This document shows, in pieces, positions 56,305 to 64,000 of a stretch of 64,000 nt of DNA. The notes under the pieces are model-generated. The model saw only the letters and a list, made by a program, of their open reading frames with translations. It made no database searches and was not told the DNA's origin. Source of the DNA: Pseudomonadota bacterium. GTDB lineage: Bacteria; Pseudomonadota; Gammaproteobacteria; Xanthomonadales; SZUA-38. How positions within the stretch are numbered: position 1 is the stretch's first letter; the number at the start of each line of letters is the position of its first letter. The stretch spans positions 62,001-126,000 of the forward strand of contig JBCCCR010000012.1 of the NCBI GenBank assembly GCA_039033415.1. Reading direction: 5' to 3'. Position numbers and translations under genes: made by a program.

Positions 56305-57486
56305 ATGAAAAAACGTTTCTGCCTTTCGGCCCGAGCGGCCAACCGATTCCCCCGTGCTCTCCGGGGGTTTTTGCTTGCGGCCTGGCTGCTGGTCGGGACC
56401 GCCGCGCAGGCAACGTCTGCCGCTGCGCCCGAGACACATCCGACGACTAGATCCGTCGATCTGGTGATTGCTCTCGATGTCAGCGGTTCCATGAGCGGGC
56501 TGCTCAATTCAGCCCGCCAGCGGCTGTGGGATATCGTGAATGACCTCGGCAGTGCCTCGCCGCAGCCAGATCTGCGGGTGGCGGTCATCAGCTTCGGCAG
56601 CCCGAGCTACTCGGCGGAGGAGGGCTACGTCAGGCTCGATCAGCCTTTTACCCGCGATCTTGATCGGGTCAACCAGACGCTGTTTGCCTTTCAGACCAAC
56701 GGAGGAGACGAATACGTCGCGCGGGCGATCGACACGGCGGTCAAGCGCCTCGACTGGAGTCATGACGCAGACGCCCTGCGGATGCTGTTCGTGGCCGGCA
56801 ACGAGGGGGCGGAACAAGATCCGCTGATCAGCGTGGAGAGCGCCGTCAGGACGGCCCTGGATCGCGACATTGTGGTCAACACCATTTACTGCGGCGGACC
56901 GCTGGACAGTGATGCCCGCGGCTGGGCCGACGTGGCAACCCTCAGCGAGGGCGTCTTCGCCAGCATCGATCAAAGCGCGGCTGCGGTAGCCAATGTGGCA
57001 ACGCCGGTCGACGATACGCTGCTGTCGCTCAACGAGCAGCTCAACGATACCTACGTCGCTTTTGGGGCGGGCGGTGAGGAGGGGCGCAAGAACCAGCAGG
57101 CGCAGGACGCCAATGCGTACGGCATGAGCGCGCCCGCGGCAGCCAGCCGCGTGGCGGCAAAGGCCGGTTCCTTCTACCGCGCGGAAAACTGGGATCTGGT
57201 GGACGCGGTCGCTGGCGGCACCTCGCTGGAAGAGGTTGCAGAGGCTGAGTTGCCCGAGCCCATGCGAGAGATGAATCTGGAGCAGCGTGCTGATTACCTG
57301 AAAGAAAAGCAGGACAAACGTTTGCAGCTAAAGCAGGAAATCGCGGACCTCAATCGGGAGCGCCAGCAGTTCATCGCGGAGGAAAAAGCCAAGCGTGACG
57401 ATGCGGAAGGCCTGGACGATGCGATCAGATCTGGGCTGCGCGCAGCCGCTGAGAAAAAAGGATTTGCGTTCGAGGAAGAGGGTTAA
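56305..57486 (+). CDS. VWA-domain exported protein with C-terminal coiled coil
   Basis: An exported protein of 393 residues. A long, charged signal region (1-40, with GFLLAAWLLVGTAAQA) is followed by a von Willebrand A domain (about 50-230) with the metal site DVSGSM (58-63) and conserved later positions (TNGGDEYVARAI, FVAGNEGAEQDP). The C-terminal third (about 320-393) is a charged coiled coil (YLKEKQDKRLQLKQEI). Such VWA proteins bind partners through the metal site; the partner here is unknown. Alone on its strand. Confidence 0.88.
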   Translation: MKKRFCLSARAANRFPRALRGFLLAAWLLVGTAAQATSAAAPETHPTTRSVDLVIALDVSGSMSGLLNSARQRLWDIVNDLGSASPQPDLRVAVISFGSPSYSAEEGYVRLDQPFTRDLDRVNQTLFAFQTNGGDEYVARAIDTAVKRLDWSHDADALRMLFVAGNEGAEQDPLISVESAVRTALDRDIVVNTIYCGGPLDSDARGWADVATLSEGVFASIDQSAAAVANVATPVDDTLLSLNEQLNDTYVAFGAGGEEGRKNQQAQDANAYGMSAPAAASRVAAKAGSFYRAENWDLVDAVAGGTSLEEVAEAELPEPMREMNLEQRADYLKEKQDKRLQLKQEIADLNRERQQFIAEEKAKRDDAEGLDDAIRSGLRAAAEKKGFAFEEEG

Positions 57487-57532
57487 GCTTCAGCGGACCG
57501 GGCGAATGCCCGGTCCGCGAAGGTTGTGGTTT

Positions 57533-58123
57533 TCAGCCGGGAACGTGGTCGATAACTAGCGCAACGCGGCGGTTGGCTGAGCCTGAGTCGCCCCACTCAC
57601 CGGGTGCAATCTGACGGTTTGCGTCTTCACCATAGCTGACGGCGCGGACCCGGCTCGAGTTCAGGCCGCCTTCGGTGACCAGAAACTGGCGCGCAGCCTT
57701 GGCTCGCTCCATACCCAGCCACTGGTTGTACTCGGCAGAACCGGCGGAGTCGGTAAACCCTTCGACCGTCACCATCACGTCCGGATGATGGACTCGGATC
57801 ACCTCAGCAAATGCACCCAACGCTTCCTTATCCTGATCACGCAGAGTGGCATCGTCGTAGGCAAAGTTGGCCGTCATGTCGACTCGAAGTCGGCCCGACA
57901 GCTGTTGAATTCGGGCGTTGTAGTCTTCGAAACGGGCGGAAAGGTCTTCGGTGAGCTCGCCGAAGCGCGTGCTGAGAACCGCCAGCTCCTCCTGATTAGC
58001 CCGGTCAGCGGCCCGAAGATCGGCTACCGCAGCGTCGAATTCGTCCCGCTTAACGTACTGGCTGCAGGCGCCGAGCAGGAGGGAAAGCAGAACAACAGAA
58101 AATGTTTGACCCGTGGATTTCAT
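57533..58123 (-). CDS. OmpA-family lipoprotein (peptidoglycan-binding)
   Basis: A 196-residue lipoprotein: signal with lipobox LGAC (Cys20), a helical stalk (about 25-80), and the OmpA C-terminal domain (about 85-195) with NFAYDDATLRDQDKEAL, VEGFTDSAGSAEYNQWLG, ERAKAARQFL, and the peptidoglycan contact region GSANRRVALVIDHV. The key Asp and Arg of the pocket (GFTDSAGS, NRRV) are present. It anchors the outer membrane to the wall. A second envelope gene follows on the same strand upstream. Confidence 0.92.
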   Translation of the reverse strand: MKSTGQTFSVVLLSLLLGACSQYVKRDEFDAAVADLRAADRANQEELAVLSTRFGELTEDLSARFEDYNARIQQLSGRLRVDMTANFAYDDATLRDQDKEALGAFAEVIRVHHPDVMVTVEGFTDSAGSAEYNQWLGMERAKAARQFLVTEGGLNSSRVRAVSYGEDANRQIAPGEWGDSGSANRRVALVIDHVPG

Positions 58124-58217
58124 GTGGAATTACTCCTAAAGAGTGCCCTTATGGAGGAGCCGCGATGCTACCACGGATCGGCAGAACCGTCTTTTGACCG
58201 AGTTCACGCCATGGGGC

Positions 58218-58868
58218 TTAGGGCTCGTCTTCCAGGACCTTCAGCTCACCGATGGTGACCTCACCCATCTGCTGCCGAAAGGCGAGGATGTAGCTACCTT
58301 CCAGCAGCTCGAAATACTTCGGGCCGGCGACCTGCCACGTATAGCCGGTGGCGTCCGCGACCTGGATCTGTACCGCGGCGGTGCGCCCGGTGCGCGAACC
58401 GGTGACCTTGCGCCGCTCCTTGCGGATCCACGTTTCCCGCCGCTCCACCGCGGCAGCGTTGCCAAACTCCGGCGCCAGTTTCTCCGTCCACTGCTGAGCC
58501 TTGCGCACCTCCTCAGGCTTCAGCTGCTCCCGCACCTGCTTGTTGGCTTCGATGGCTTCAGGGTTTCCATGGCTGGCAGCCAGCTCGAGCCAGGCCGAGC
58601 CGTGGGCCCAATCCATCTCGACGCCCAAACCGCGGACATACATCATGCCCAGGGTGAACTGCGCGTCCTTATTGCCGTAACGGGCAGCCTGCTGAAAGTT
58701 TTTGACGGCGTCTTCCGGGAAACCTTTTTTCAGCGCGTGGGCTCCCCGACCCAGGCTTTTGCGGTCCGGCGTGTCAAAAACCGGCGGTCCGGCTGCTAGT
58801 CCGGTGCCAATTACTCCTGCCAAAAGCAAAGAAAACAATGACTTAACGAACTTAGGCGGATGATCCAT
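58218..58868 (-). CDS. Exported Sel1-repeat protein
   Basis: A 216-residue product from the ATG at 58868, with a signal peptide (FVKSLFSLLLAGVIGTGLAAG). It has two Sel1-like units: AVKNFQQAARYGNKDAQFTLG and GSAWLELAASHGNPEAIEA, then a C-terminal beta part (ATGYTWQVAGPKYFELLEG). Proteins with Sel1 repeats act in protein complexes. It is 94 bases upstream of the OmpA-like gene on the same strand and may form a unit with it. Confidence 0.8.
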   Translation of the reverse strand: MDHPPKFVKSLFSLLLAGVIGTGLAAGPPVFDTPDRKSLGRGAHALKKGFPEDAVKNFQQAARYGNKDAQFTLGMMYVRGLGVEMDWAHGSAWLELAASHGNPEAIEANKQVREQLKPEEVRKAQQWTEKLAPEFGNAAAVERRETWIRKERRKVTGSRTGRTAAVQIQVADATGYTWQVAGPKYFELLEGSYILAFRQQMGEVTIGELKVLEDEP

Positions 58869-59167
58869 CGCGCGCTCCCGTAACCTTCCCCGGAACATAT
58901 TCCCGGTGCCGAGGGAGTGCAAGCGCCGAAAGTCATCACCGTTTGTGTCAACAAACGTCAACTCAGGGGTGATCGCCGGGCTTGCGTGAGCTGCGTCACG
59001 TTTCTCCGGGGGCAATTGGAGGAACCTGCATTCGTCGGCGCACTAGCGCCACACGGCCGAACGGATTCGCCGCGACAACAGGGAAGTTTTTTTCACCTGC
59101 ACTGCGCGACTTTCGCGTTTTGCCGCTGAAACGCCGGGATTGCCTCCCCCGCGTTTCTTTATCTTAA

Positions 59168-59218
59168 GGCCTGCGCGGTCGGGGGCACCCCTCTCCGACG
59201 CGCAGGCCCTTTTTTTTT
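59168..59218 (+). terminator. Strong orphan rho-independent terminator; 58869-59329 otherwise gene-free
   Basis: GGCCTGCGCGGTCGG pairs with CCGACGCGCAGGCC (one bulged base) around a 12-base loop, followed by nine T (59210-59218) on the plus strand. The gene upstream on the plus strand ends 1.7 kb away, and the adjacent gene is on the minus strand, so no known plus-strand transcript ends here. It may mark the 3' end of a small RNA starting between 58.9 and 59.15 kb. I see no promoter that I would name. Confidence 0.75.
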
Positions 59219-59329
59219 GCCCCCGCAGAAGTCACTTCCTCACAGCGCAAGAAGCGAGATGATCGCCACCGTCGCAGCCTCTACGATAGTCCTCATTGTG
59301 TTGCGGCCCAGCCGGTGGAGAATACTCGG

Positions 59330-60202
59330 GTGTCAAAACCAAGTTCCGACCAAAAACCGCTGACCGATCGTCAGCAAAAGGCGATTGCCACCGTCTGCCG
59401 GCTGATCGAATCCGCGACCACCATGCCGGCTCTCGACGAGATGGCTGCGGCAGCGCATCTCAGTCCGTTCCACTTTCATCGGCTGTTCAAGCGAGCGCTC
59501 GGCATTTCCCCCAAAGCGTACTGGGAGGCTCAGCGCCAGCAGCGGCTACGCACGGGCTTAACCGAGTCACAAACCGTCACCGAAGCTGCGCTCGAGGCGG
59601 GCTACAACTCGGGTGCGCGTTTCTATGCCACCGCCGCCAAAACGTTGGGCATGAAGCCGACAGACTATCGCGCCGGCGGGAGCGGCCACGTCGTCTATTT
59701 TGCGCTCGGCCAGTGTTCTCTCGGCTGCCTGCTCGTGGCCGCTACGGATCGGGGCGTCTGTGCCATTGCGCTGGGTGACGAACCAGAAGTGATGCTCGCG
59801 GATCTTGAGCGCCGCTTTCCCCGGGCCGATCTGCGGGGCGGAGACGCAGGCTTCGACGCGCTGGTGGCGCAGGTTGCCGGGCTGATCGAGCAGGGTGACG
59901 GCAGCTCGGAGCTGCCGCTGGATATCCGGGGCACGGCATTTCAGCAGCGGGTATGGCAGGCGCTGACGGAAATCCCGCGCGGCGAGACCCGGAGCTACCG
60001 ACAGATCAGCGAAGCAATCGGCCAGCCTCGTGCGTCGCGCGCGGTGGCCGCCGCCTGCGGCGCTAATCCGCTGGCGGTCGCCATCCCCTGCCATCGGGTG
60101 GTCCGATCAGACGGTGGTCTGTCGGGCTATCGCTGGGGGGTTGAGCGAAAGGCGGAGCTTCTGCGACGGGAGAGCGCTGGAGCGGGCACTGACACTGCCT
60201 AA
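59330..60202 (+). CDS. AraC-type regulator fused to methylated-DNA-protein cysteine methyltransferase (Ada-like)
   Basis: Repair and probably regulatory protein, 290 residues from a GTG at 59330 with GGAG in front (a GTG at 59315 is also possible). Order: AraC HTH pair (about 15-110: LDEMAAAAHLSPFHFHRLF and VTEAALEAGYNSGARFYATAAKTLGM), then the methyltransferase domain with the acceptor Cys254 in AIPCHRVV and RGTAFQQRVWQAL. The N-terminal Ada zinc/phosphotriester domain is missing, as in a shortened Ada form; it can thus repair O6-alkylguanine but cannot sense phosphotriesters in the known way. Confidence 0.92.
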   Translation: MSKPSSDQKPLTDRQQKAIATVCRLIESATTMPALDEMAAAAHLSPFHFHRLFKRALGISPKAYWEAQRQQRLRTGLTESQTVTEAALEAGYNSGARFYATAAKTLGMKPTDYRAGGSGHVVYFALGQCSLGCLLVAATDRGVCAIALGDEPEVMLADLERRFPRADLRGGDAGFDALVAQVAGLIEQGDGSSELPLDIRGTAFQQRVWQALTEIPRGETRSYRQISEAIGQPRASRAVAAACGANPLAVAIPCHRVVRSDGGLSGYRWGVERKAELLRRESAGAGTDTA

Positions 60203-61170
60203 ATGAGCGCCGCAAACATCGACTGCGCTCGCCGGGCGCGGTCGCCCGGTGACTCGAGCAGTGCCGCTGGCGGGAGCTTATCTACCGCCGCGACCCGCGG
60301 CGCAAGTCCGCTGCCGTTGGCGATCTGGATCGCGAGCCCGGGGCGGGCATTCAGCTCCAGCAGCAGCGGACCGCGGTTGACGTCCAGCACCACATCGCAG
60401 CCCAGGTAGCCAAGCCCCGTTGCGTCAGCGCAGCGGGCCGACAGCTCCAGCATGTCATGCCAGTTGGGGATCTCGATCGACCTCAGATCGGCACCCGAGT
60501 CTGGGTGTGTTGCCACGAGATCGTTGAACTGAACCGCATTCACCGATCGACCGCTCTGGATACACAGTCCCACCCCTACGGCACCTTGATGCAGATTGGC
60601 TTTGCCGTCGGATGCCCGGGTGGAAAGCCTCATCATCGCCATGATGGGAATGCCGCGGTACACAATAATCCGGATGTCGGGCACACCCTCCACCGAGAGA
60701 TCGTCATAGATCGGGTCGGGTTCGATCAGCTCTTCGATCACGGCGGTATCCGGGCTGCCGCCCAGGCTGAACAGGCCTGACAAGACATTGCTCACATGGT
60801 GAGAGATGTCGCGCAGGCGAAGGCTCATGCCGCTGCTCTTGATGAATTCTCCGGGTTTGCGGCCGGTGATAACCAGAATTCCCTTGCCGCCGCTGCCCTT
60901 GGCCGGTTTTACGCAAAAGCCGCTCCGTCGCGCGAGCAGCCTGGGCAGCTCGCGGATATCGCGCTGTGTGTCGACGGCGTGAATCAGGCCAGGCACGGGG
61001 ATCCCGTACTGTTCGGCCAGCTGCTTGGTTTTGAGCTTATTGTCGACCAGCGGATAGAGGCGTCGCGGATTCAGCCGAGCGATCAGGTCGATGTTGCGTC
61101 CGTTCATGCCAACGATGCCCAGCTCGCGAAGGCGCGCCGGTCTTGCCAGAACACGGCTCAGAATACCCAT
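60199..61170 (-). CDS. RimK-like ATP-grasp ligase (alpha-L-glutamate ligase-related)
   Basis: ATP-grasp peptide ligase of 323 residues, the type called RimK-related alpha-L-glutamate ligase. Seen: GMNGRNIDLI at the start, KPAKGSGGKGI (ATP-binding loop), EELIEPDPIY, GVPDIRIIVYRG, KANLHQGAVGVG, and the metal site in DVVLDVNRGPLLLELNARPGLAIQ. It presumably adds an amino acid to a carboxyl group of a peptide or protein. It is the third gene of a minus-strand operon after a retropepsin-like lipoprotein and a 7TM inactive transglutaminase, 4 bases after the latter. This set is conserved in several gammaproteobacteria; its product is not known to me. Confidence 0.9.
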   Translation of the reverse strand: MGILSRVLARPARLRELGIVGMNGRNIDLIARLNPRRLYPLVDNKLKTKQLAEQYGIPVPGLIHAVDTQRDIRELPRLLARRSGFCVKPAKGSGGKGILVITGRKPGEFIKSSGMSLRLRDISHHVSNVLSGLFSLGGSPDTAVIEELIEPDPIYDDLSVEGVPDIRIIVYRGIPIMAMMRLSTRASDGKANLHQGAVGVGLCIQSGRSVNAVQFNDLVATHPDSGADLRSIEIPNWHDMLELSARCADATGLGYLGCDVVLDVNRGPLLLELNARPGLAIQIANGSGLAPRVAAVDKLPPAALLESPGDRARRAQSMFAALI

Positions 61171-61174
61171 CAGC

Positions 61175-62728
61175 TCAACCCGTGCCGGGCTTCGGGTTGA
61201 TCATGGCGCGGAAGCGGCGCAGCTCCAGCAGCCGATAGCCGCTGTAGTTGCCCAGCAGAATAATCAACGCCAGCACCACCAGCTGAAGGCCAATAAAGTT
61301 GAAGCTCAGGTGGCGGATCCAGGGGTTGGTCATGGCCAGATACGCGGCAATGGCGGTCAGCAGGCTACCCGAACCCTGAACCGCCACTTCTTTCCAACCC
61401 TCTTCCTCCCACAGGATCGACATCCGCTCGACGGTCCAGGAGAGAATAATCATCGGAAAAAAGGTGATCTTGAGCCCCTCGGTGAGCCCCACCTCGTAGC
61501 TGAAGACGCTGAAGAGCGCGATGATCGCAATCACGGTGATTATCACCGCGGAGATTCGGGCCACCAGCAGCAGGTTCAGGTGGGACATATAAGACCGGAT
61601 CATCAGGCCGACAGACACCACCAATAGAAAACCGATGAGGCCGGTGAGCAGGCTGGTTTCGATGAAGGCCAGCGCAATCAGCACGGGCATAAACGTCCCG
61701 GAGGTTCGCAGCCCAACGAGAATCCTCAGCAGGCAAACGACCAGCGCACCGACGGGCAGCAGCAGGATGGTTTTGAACATCGCTTGTTCTTCGATCGGGA
61801 GGTCGTGGATCGAAAACCCTAGCCAGTCGTTGGCCGTGCCCAGCGCGCGGGCAACCTGCCCGTAGTCGGTCCGCTCGGACCGGATCATGGAGAAATACAG
61901 CTCTGAGCTGCTGCCCCCCTCAACCTCCAGCGTGTAGCCACGAGTGGGTTGCCACAGCAGCAGCGGCCGACGCGCCTCCTCCGATGTCGAGTCCAGCCGA
62001 AACACCTGGCTCTGGTCTTCGGACCAGACCCTCAGCAGCGGACGCAGGCGCTGGCGCCGCCGGCCGTCTTCCAGCATCAATCCGTAAACCGTGGCCGCGG
62101 GGATGTCGCGGCTTTGGAGCATATCGGCCAGCAGCTCAGTCAGGTTGTCTTCGCCGACGCCGTTGATCAACAGCTGGACGTCCTGCGCTGGTTCTGCGGC
62201 CCGGAAGAGTCCGGTCAGCTGCCGGGCCATCGTAAACGGGTCGGAGGACTGCTGGTACGCCTGATCGAGAATCGCGTTGACAGCCGTGGCGTAGGGCTCC
62301 TCCCAGGATGGCGTCCGCAATGCTGGCGGCGGCGCTGCTTCGCCGTTGCCCCCAGCGCTGCGCTGCAGCACCTCCGCGCGGTAATAAAGCCGCTGAAGTC
62401 CGTTCGCTTCGCGCGTAGTCCACTGAGCTGCCGGCAGGTCATCATCGTCCAGGAACGCCAGGCCGTAGCCCGGGGAGGCGCCGCTTTCGCTCAGCACGGA
62501 AAAGCCCGGTTGATCGGTAGGGCGTCGAAGGGTGACCTTCGCTGGTCTGCCGCTGCCGACAAATTCGACGCTTGCCTCGATCGACCAGATAAGCTTCTCT
62601 TCCCCCGGTAGCCAAGGGACATCGGCCGTCAGGTGCCGGTGGACCGACATGCTGATTCCCACCAGCATCAGCACGCCGACAATCCCGATCAGGGAAATGC
62701 GTCGCCGCGTTCGGGAAGCAACCCGCAT
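61175..62728 (-). CDS. Inactive-transglutaminase protein with seven-transmembrane C-terminal part
   Basis: A 517-residue membrane protein: N-terminal span (about 10-28), an outer-face domain (about 40-290) of the transglutaminase-like type without a recognisable Cys-His-Asp triad, and then a membrane block of about seven spans (LLPVGALVVCLLRILVGL, LLTGLIGFLLVVSVGLMI, ISAVIITVIAIIALFSVFS, LLTAIAAYLAMT, LVVLALIILLGNYSG). It may hold a substrate peptide for the ATP-grasp ligase encoded next. The gap to the preceding gene is 2 bases. Confidence 0.88.
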   Translation of the reverse strand: MRVASRTRRRISLIGIVGVLMLVGISMSVHRHLTADVPWLPGEEKLIWSIEASVEFVGSGRPAKVTLRRPTDQPGFSVLSESGASPGYGLAFLDDDDLPAAQWTTREANGLQRLYYRAEVLQRSAGGNGEAAPPPALRTPSWEEPYATAVNAILDQAYQQSSDPFTMARQLTGLFRAAEPAQDVQLLINGVGEDNLTELLADMLQSRDIPAATVYGLMLEDGRRRQRLRPLLRVWSEDQSQVFRLDSTSEEARRPLLLWQPTRGYTLEVEGGSSSELYFSMIRSERTDYGQVARALGTANDWLGFSIHDLPIEEQAMFKTILLLPVGALVVCLLRILVGLRTSGTFMPVLIALAFIETSLLTGLIGFLLVVSVGLMIRSYMSHLNLLLVARISAVIITVIAIIALFSVFSYEVGLTEGLKITFFPMIILSWTVERMSILWEEEGWKEVAVQGSGSLLTAIAAYLAMTNPWIRHLSFNFIGLQLVVLALIILLGNYSGYRLLELRRFRAMINPKPGTG

Positions 62729-62730
62729 GA

Positions 62731-63501
62731 TCAGGGGCGCGCCGGCCGGTAGCGTTGCTGGGTGTAGGACCGTGAGACGTCCACGAGATACAGGTCCATG
62801 AGAAACGCGCGGCCCAGTAACACCGGGTAAGTCATTTCGCTGCGGTCAGCCAGGTTGAATTCGGTGGTCTGCAGCTGGTCGCCGAGCCGGATATCGATTT
62901 CGACGACAACCCGTCGCTCGGCGCCTTTGACCGAGGCCTGCCGAATCATCGCGGTGCGAACGACCGGCAGTTCGAACTGCACCGCCTCCTCCGGACTGTC
63001 GTGCTGAAACACGAATCGGACCCAGTCGTCGCCGTCGCGCTCAAATTCGGTGATCTCGCTGGCGCTGATCGATGAGGTGTCCGCGCCGCTGTCGACGCGC
63101 GCCCGGTAGTGGCGTCCTGGCGGCTCCATAAAGATCCATTCCAGTCCACCGATAAGCTGTTTGCCCTCGGGCAGAACGGCGGCGGGCTCGGGGCAATCCT
63201 GGGGTGCAGGGGCAGGCGCTGGCTGCAGCGTGGCTACAGTTGCTTCCACCTGCGCCGCATGACTATCCAGCCGGGAATTCAGGCGACTGACCAGCTGCTC
63301 CGACTGATCGAGCTGCTCCAGCAGCGCTTCGCACGCAGCGGCGGACCGCAGCGCCGGATCGATCGGCTTAGGTTCTGCGATCGGATTGTCGATAACCAAG
63401 GCAAGATCGCCGGCTTTGTTGGGGCTGCGAGGGTCTGAAGGCGCAACCGCGCAGCTTGCACCGAGCAAACCTGTCAGCAGTGCCGTTGCAAAGCGAAGCA
63501 T
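62731..63501 (-). CDS. Retropepsin-like aspartic protease family lipoprotein
   Basis: A 256-residue product of the family once named ATP-dependent zinc protease but now seen as retropepsin-fold: catalytic-type DSGADTSSIS (Asp137) in ARVDSGADTSS, LVDSGA-like context, RTAMIRQASVKGAERRVVVEI and YPVLLGRAFLMDLYLVDV. The N-terminus has a lipoprotein signal (lipobox GASC, Cys17) and a Pro-rich linker. First gene of the operon; it may trim the same substrate that the ligase and the 7TM protein handle. Inference from co-occurrence only. Confidence 0.88.
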   Translation of the reverse strand: MLRFATALLTGLLGASCAVAPSDPRSPNKAGDLALVIDNPIAEPKPIDPALRSAAACEALLEQLDQSEQLVSRLNSRLDSHAAQVEATVATLQPAPAPAPQDCPEPAAVLPEGKQLIGGLEWIFMEPPGRHYRARVDSGADTSSISASEITEFERDGDDWVRFVFQHDSPEEAVQFELPVVRTAMIRQASVKGAERRVVVEIDIRLGDQLQTTEFNLADRSEMTYPVLLGRAFLMDLYLVDVSRSYTQQRYRPARP

Positions 63502-63724
63502 GTTTTCTCCTTCTGGCGCGTTGGGAAAGTGGTGCTTTCGAATGCGTTGCGTTTAGCAACTGTGGCTCAAATTTGCTTGCGGGCCGCGGGCTTAGCGCAA
63601 CCGGGCTTTGCTCGTGCCGGCGGATTATGGCATAACCAAAGCCAGGAAAACGTTAGGCCCGAAGTCGGGGCATGGCTGCGCTTAGGCGCAACGTTTCAGT
63701 TAGAGCAGGGGGAAGACTGCCAGG

Positions 63725-64000
63725 ATGGCATCGCAAATGCAGCCCGCAGGGTTAGACCCGCGCGACGGTAAGGCGTCCGTCACCACCCGTTTGGGGTGGT
63801 CCGACACGCTGCGGATTCTTTACCCCTACTTCGCCGAAAACCTGATGGAGCAGGTGCGCAGCGTCTGGTTCATTGTGGTTTATCTGGTCGTATTCCAGAT
63901 TCTGGTGCTGGGACTGCCGATCGTTTACGCCACCATGATCGGTGTGGGCATCGTGATCGTGGCCGTTGGCCTGATGTTCTTCATGGAGGGCCTGCGCCTC
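63725..64000 (+). CDS. DUF1538-type integral membrane protein (N-terminal part)
   Basis: The frame opens at the ATG at 63725 and runs through the right window edge, giving 92 residues. After a polar start (MASQMQPAGLDPRDGKASVT) come EQVRSVWFIVVYLVVFQILV and PIVYATMIGVGIVIVAVGLMFFMEGLRL, a pattern typical of the DUF1538 permease-like family. The remainder lies outside. It is divergent from the retropepsin operon; function unknown. Confidence 0.75.
   Translation, partial: MASQMQPAGLDPRDGKASVTTRLGWSDTLRILYPYFAENLMEQVRSVWFIVVYLVVFQILVLGLPIVYATMIGVGIVIVAVGLMFFMEGLRL

Overview
The window looks like a chromosome segment of a gammaproteobacterium, probably of the Xanthomonadales/Lysobacterales-Wenzhouxiangella type. 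The basis is the core gene order (mutY-yggX, ftsY, rsmD-coaD-yfhL-ggt), an ECF sigma factor paired with a Ser/Thr kinase, and secreted proteins ending in an F-x-D-[GS]-F-E tail. The species cannot be fixed from sequence reading alone.

The left part, about 1-23.0 kb, is an accessory region with visibly lower G+C than the rest. It ends at a tRNA-Phe gene (22953-23028, minus strand) that has been the target of a tyrosine integrase. An intact integrase with an AlpA-like partner lies against the 3' end of the tRNA. A second, decayed integrase 3' end followed by a partial tRNA copy lies at 11.9-12.3 kb. A third, more eroded att copy lies at 7.8 kb, next to a REP-like inverted repeat. This reads as a stack of related islands in tandem. 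The right-hand element (about 12.3-23.0 kb) carries an AbiEi-AbiEii-TOTE primase/helicase operon, a BlaI/M56 repressor-protease pair with a clear palindromic operator, a TIMP-like secreted protein, and about 1.4 kb of gene-free DNA full of hairpins, including two diverged tandem copies of a structured element. The left-hand element (about 7.8-12.3 kb) carries a lipoprotein and a large Asp-box/Calx-beta secreted protein. Still further left are an aldehyde dehydrogenase cut by the window edge, an M14 carboxypeptidase, two tandem Sel1-like paralogues and several secreted proteins.

From 23 kb on, the DNA is high in G+C and densely coding. It holds housekeeping genes (yggX, mutY, ftsY, rsmD, coaD, ferredoxin, ggt) and signalling genes: a hybrid kinase, an ECF sigma/Ser-Thr kinase pair, a PP2C phosphatase, a REC-GGDEF-EAL protein with an altered receiver site, and a LytS/LytTR pair. 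It also holds export genes (an RND pump and adaptor, a NatAB-type ABC exporter), metabolic genes (PLP decarboxylase, S9 peptidase, cytochrome c, an MFS + Rieske oxygenase pair) and envelope genes (VWA, OmpA, Sel1-like). Last come an AraC-OGT protein and a three-gene operon of retropepsin-like lipoprotein, 7TM inactive transglutaminase and RimK-like ATP-grasp ligase. A DUF1538-type membrane protein runs off the right edge.

The best candidates for undescribed biology are the AbiE-TOTE operon with its upstream inverted repeat, the tandem structured elements at 20.2-20.7 kb, the hairpin-rich segment at 21.0-21.4 kb, and the shared C-terminal tail on secreted proteins. All calls rest on reading of translations and motifs; no database search was run.
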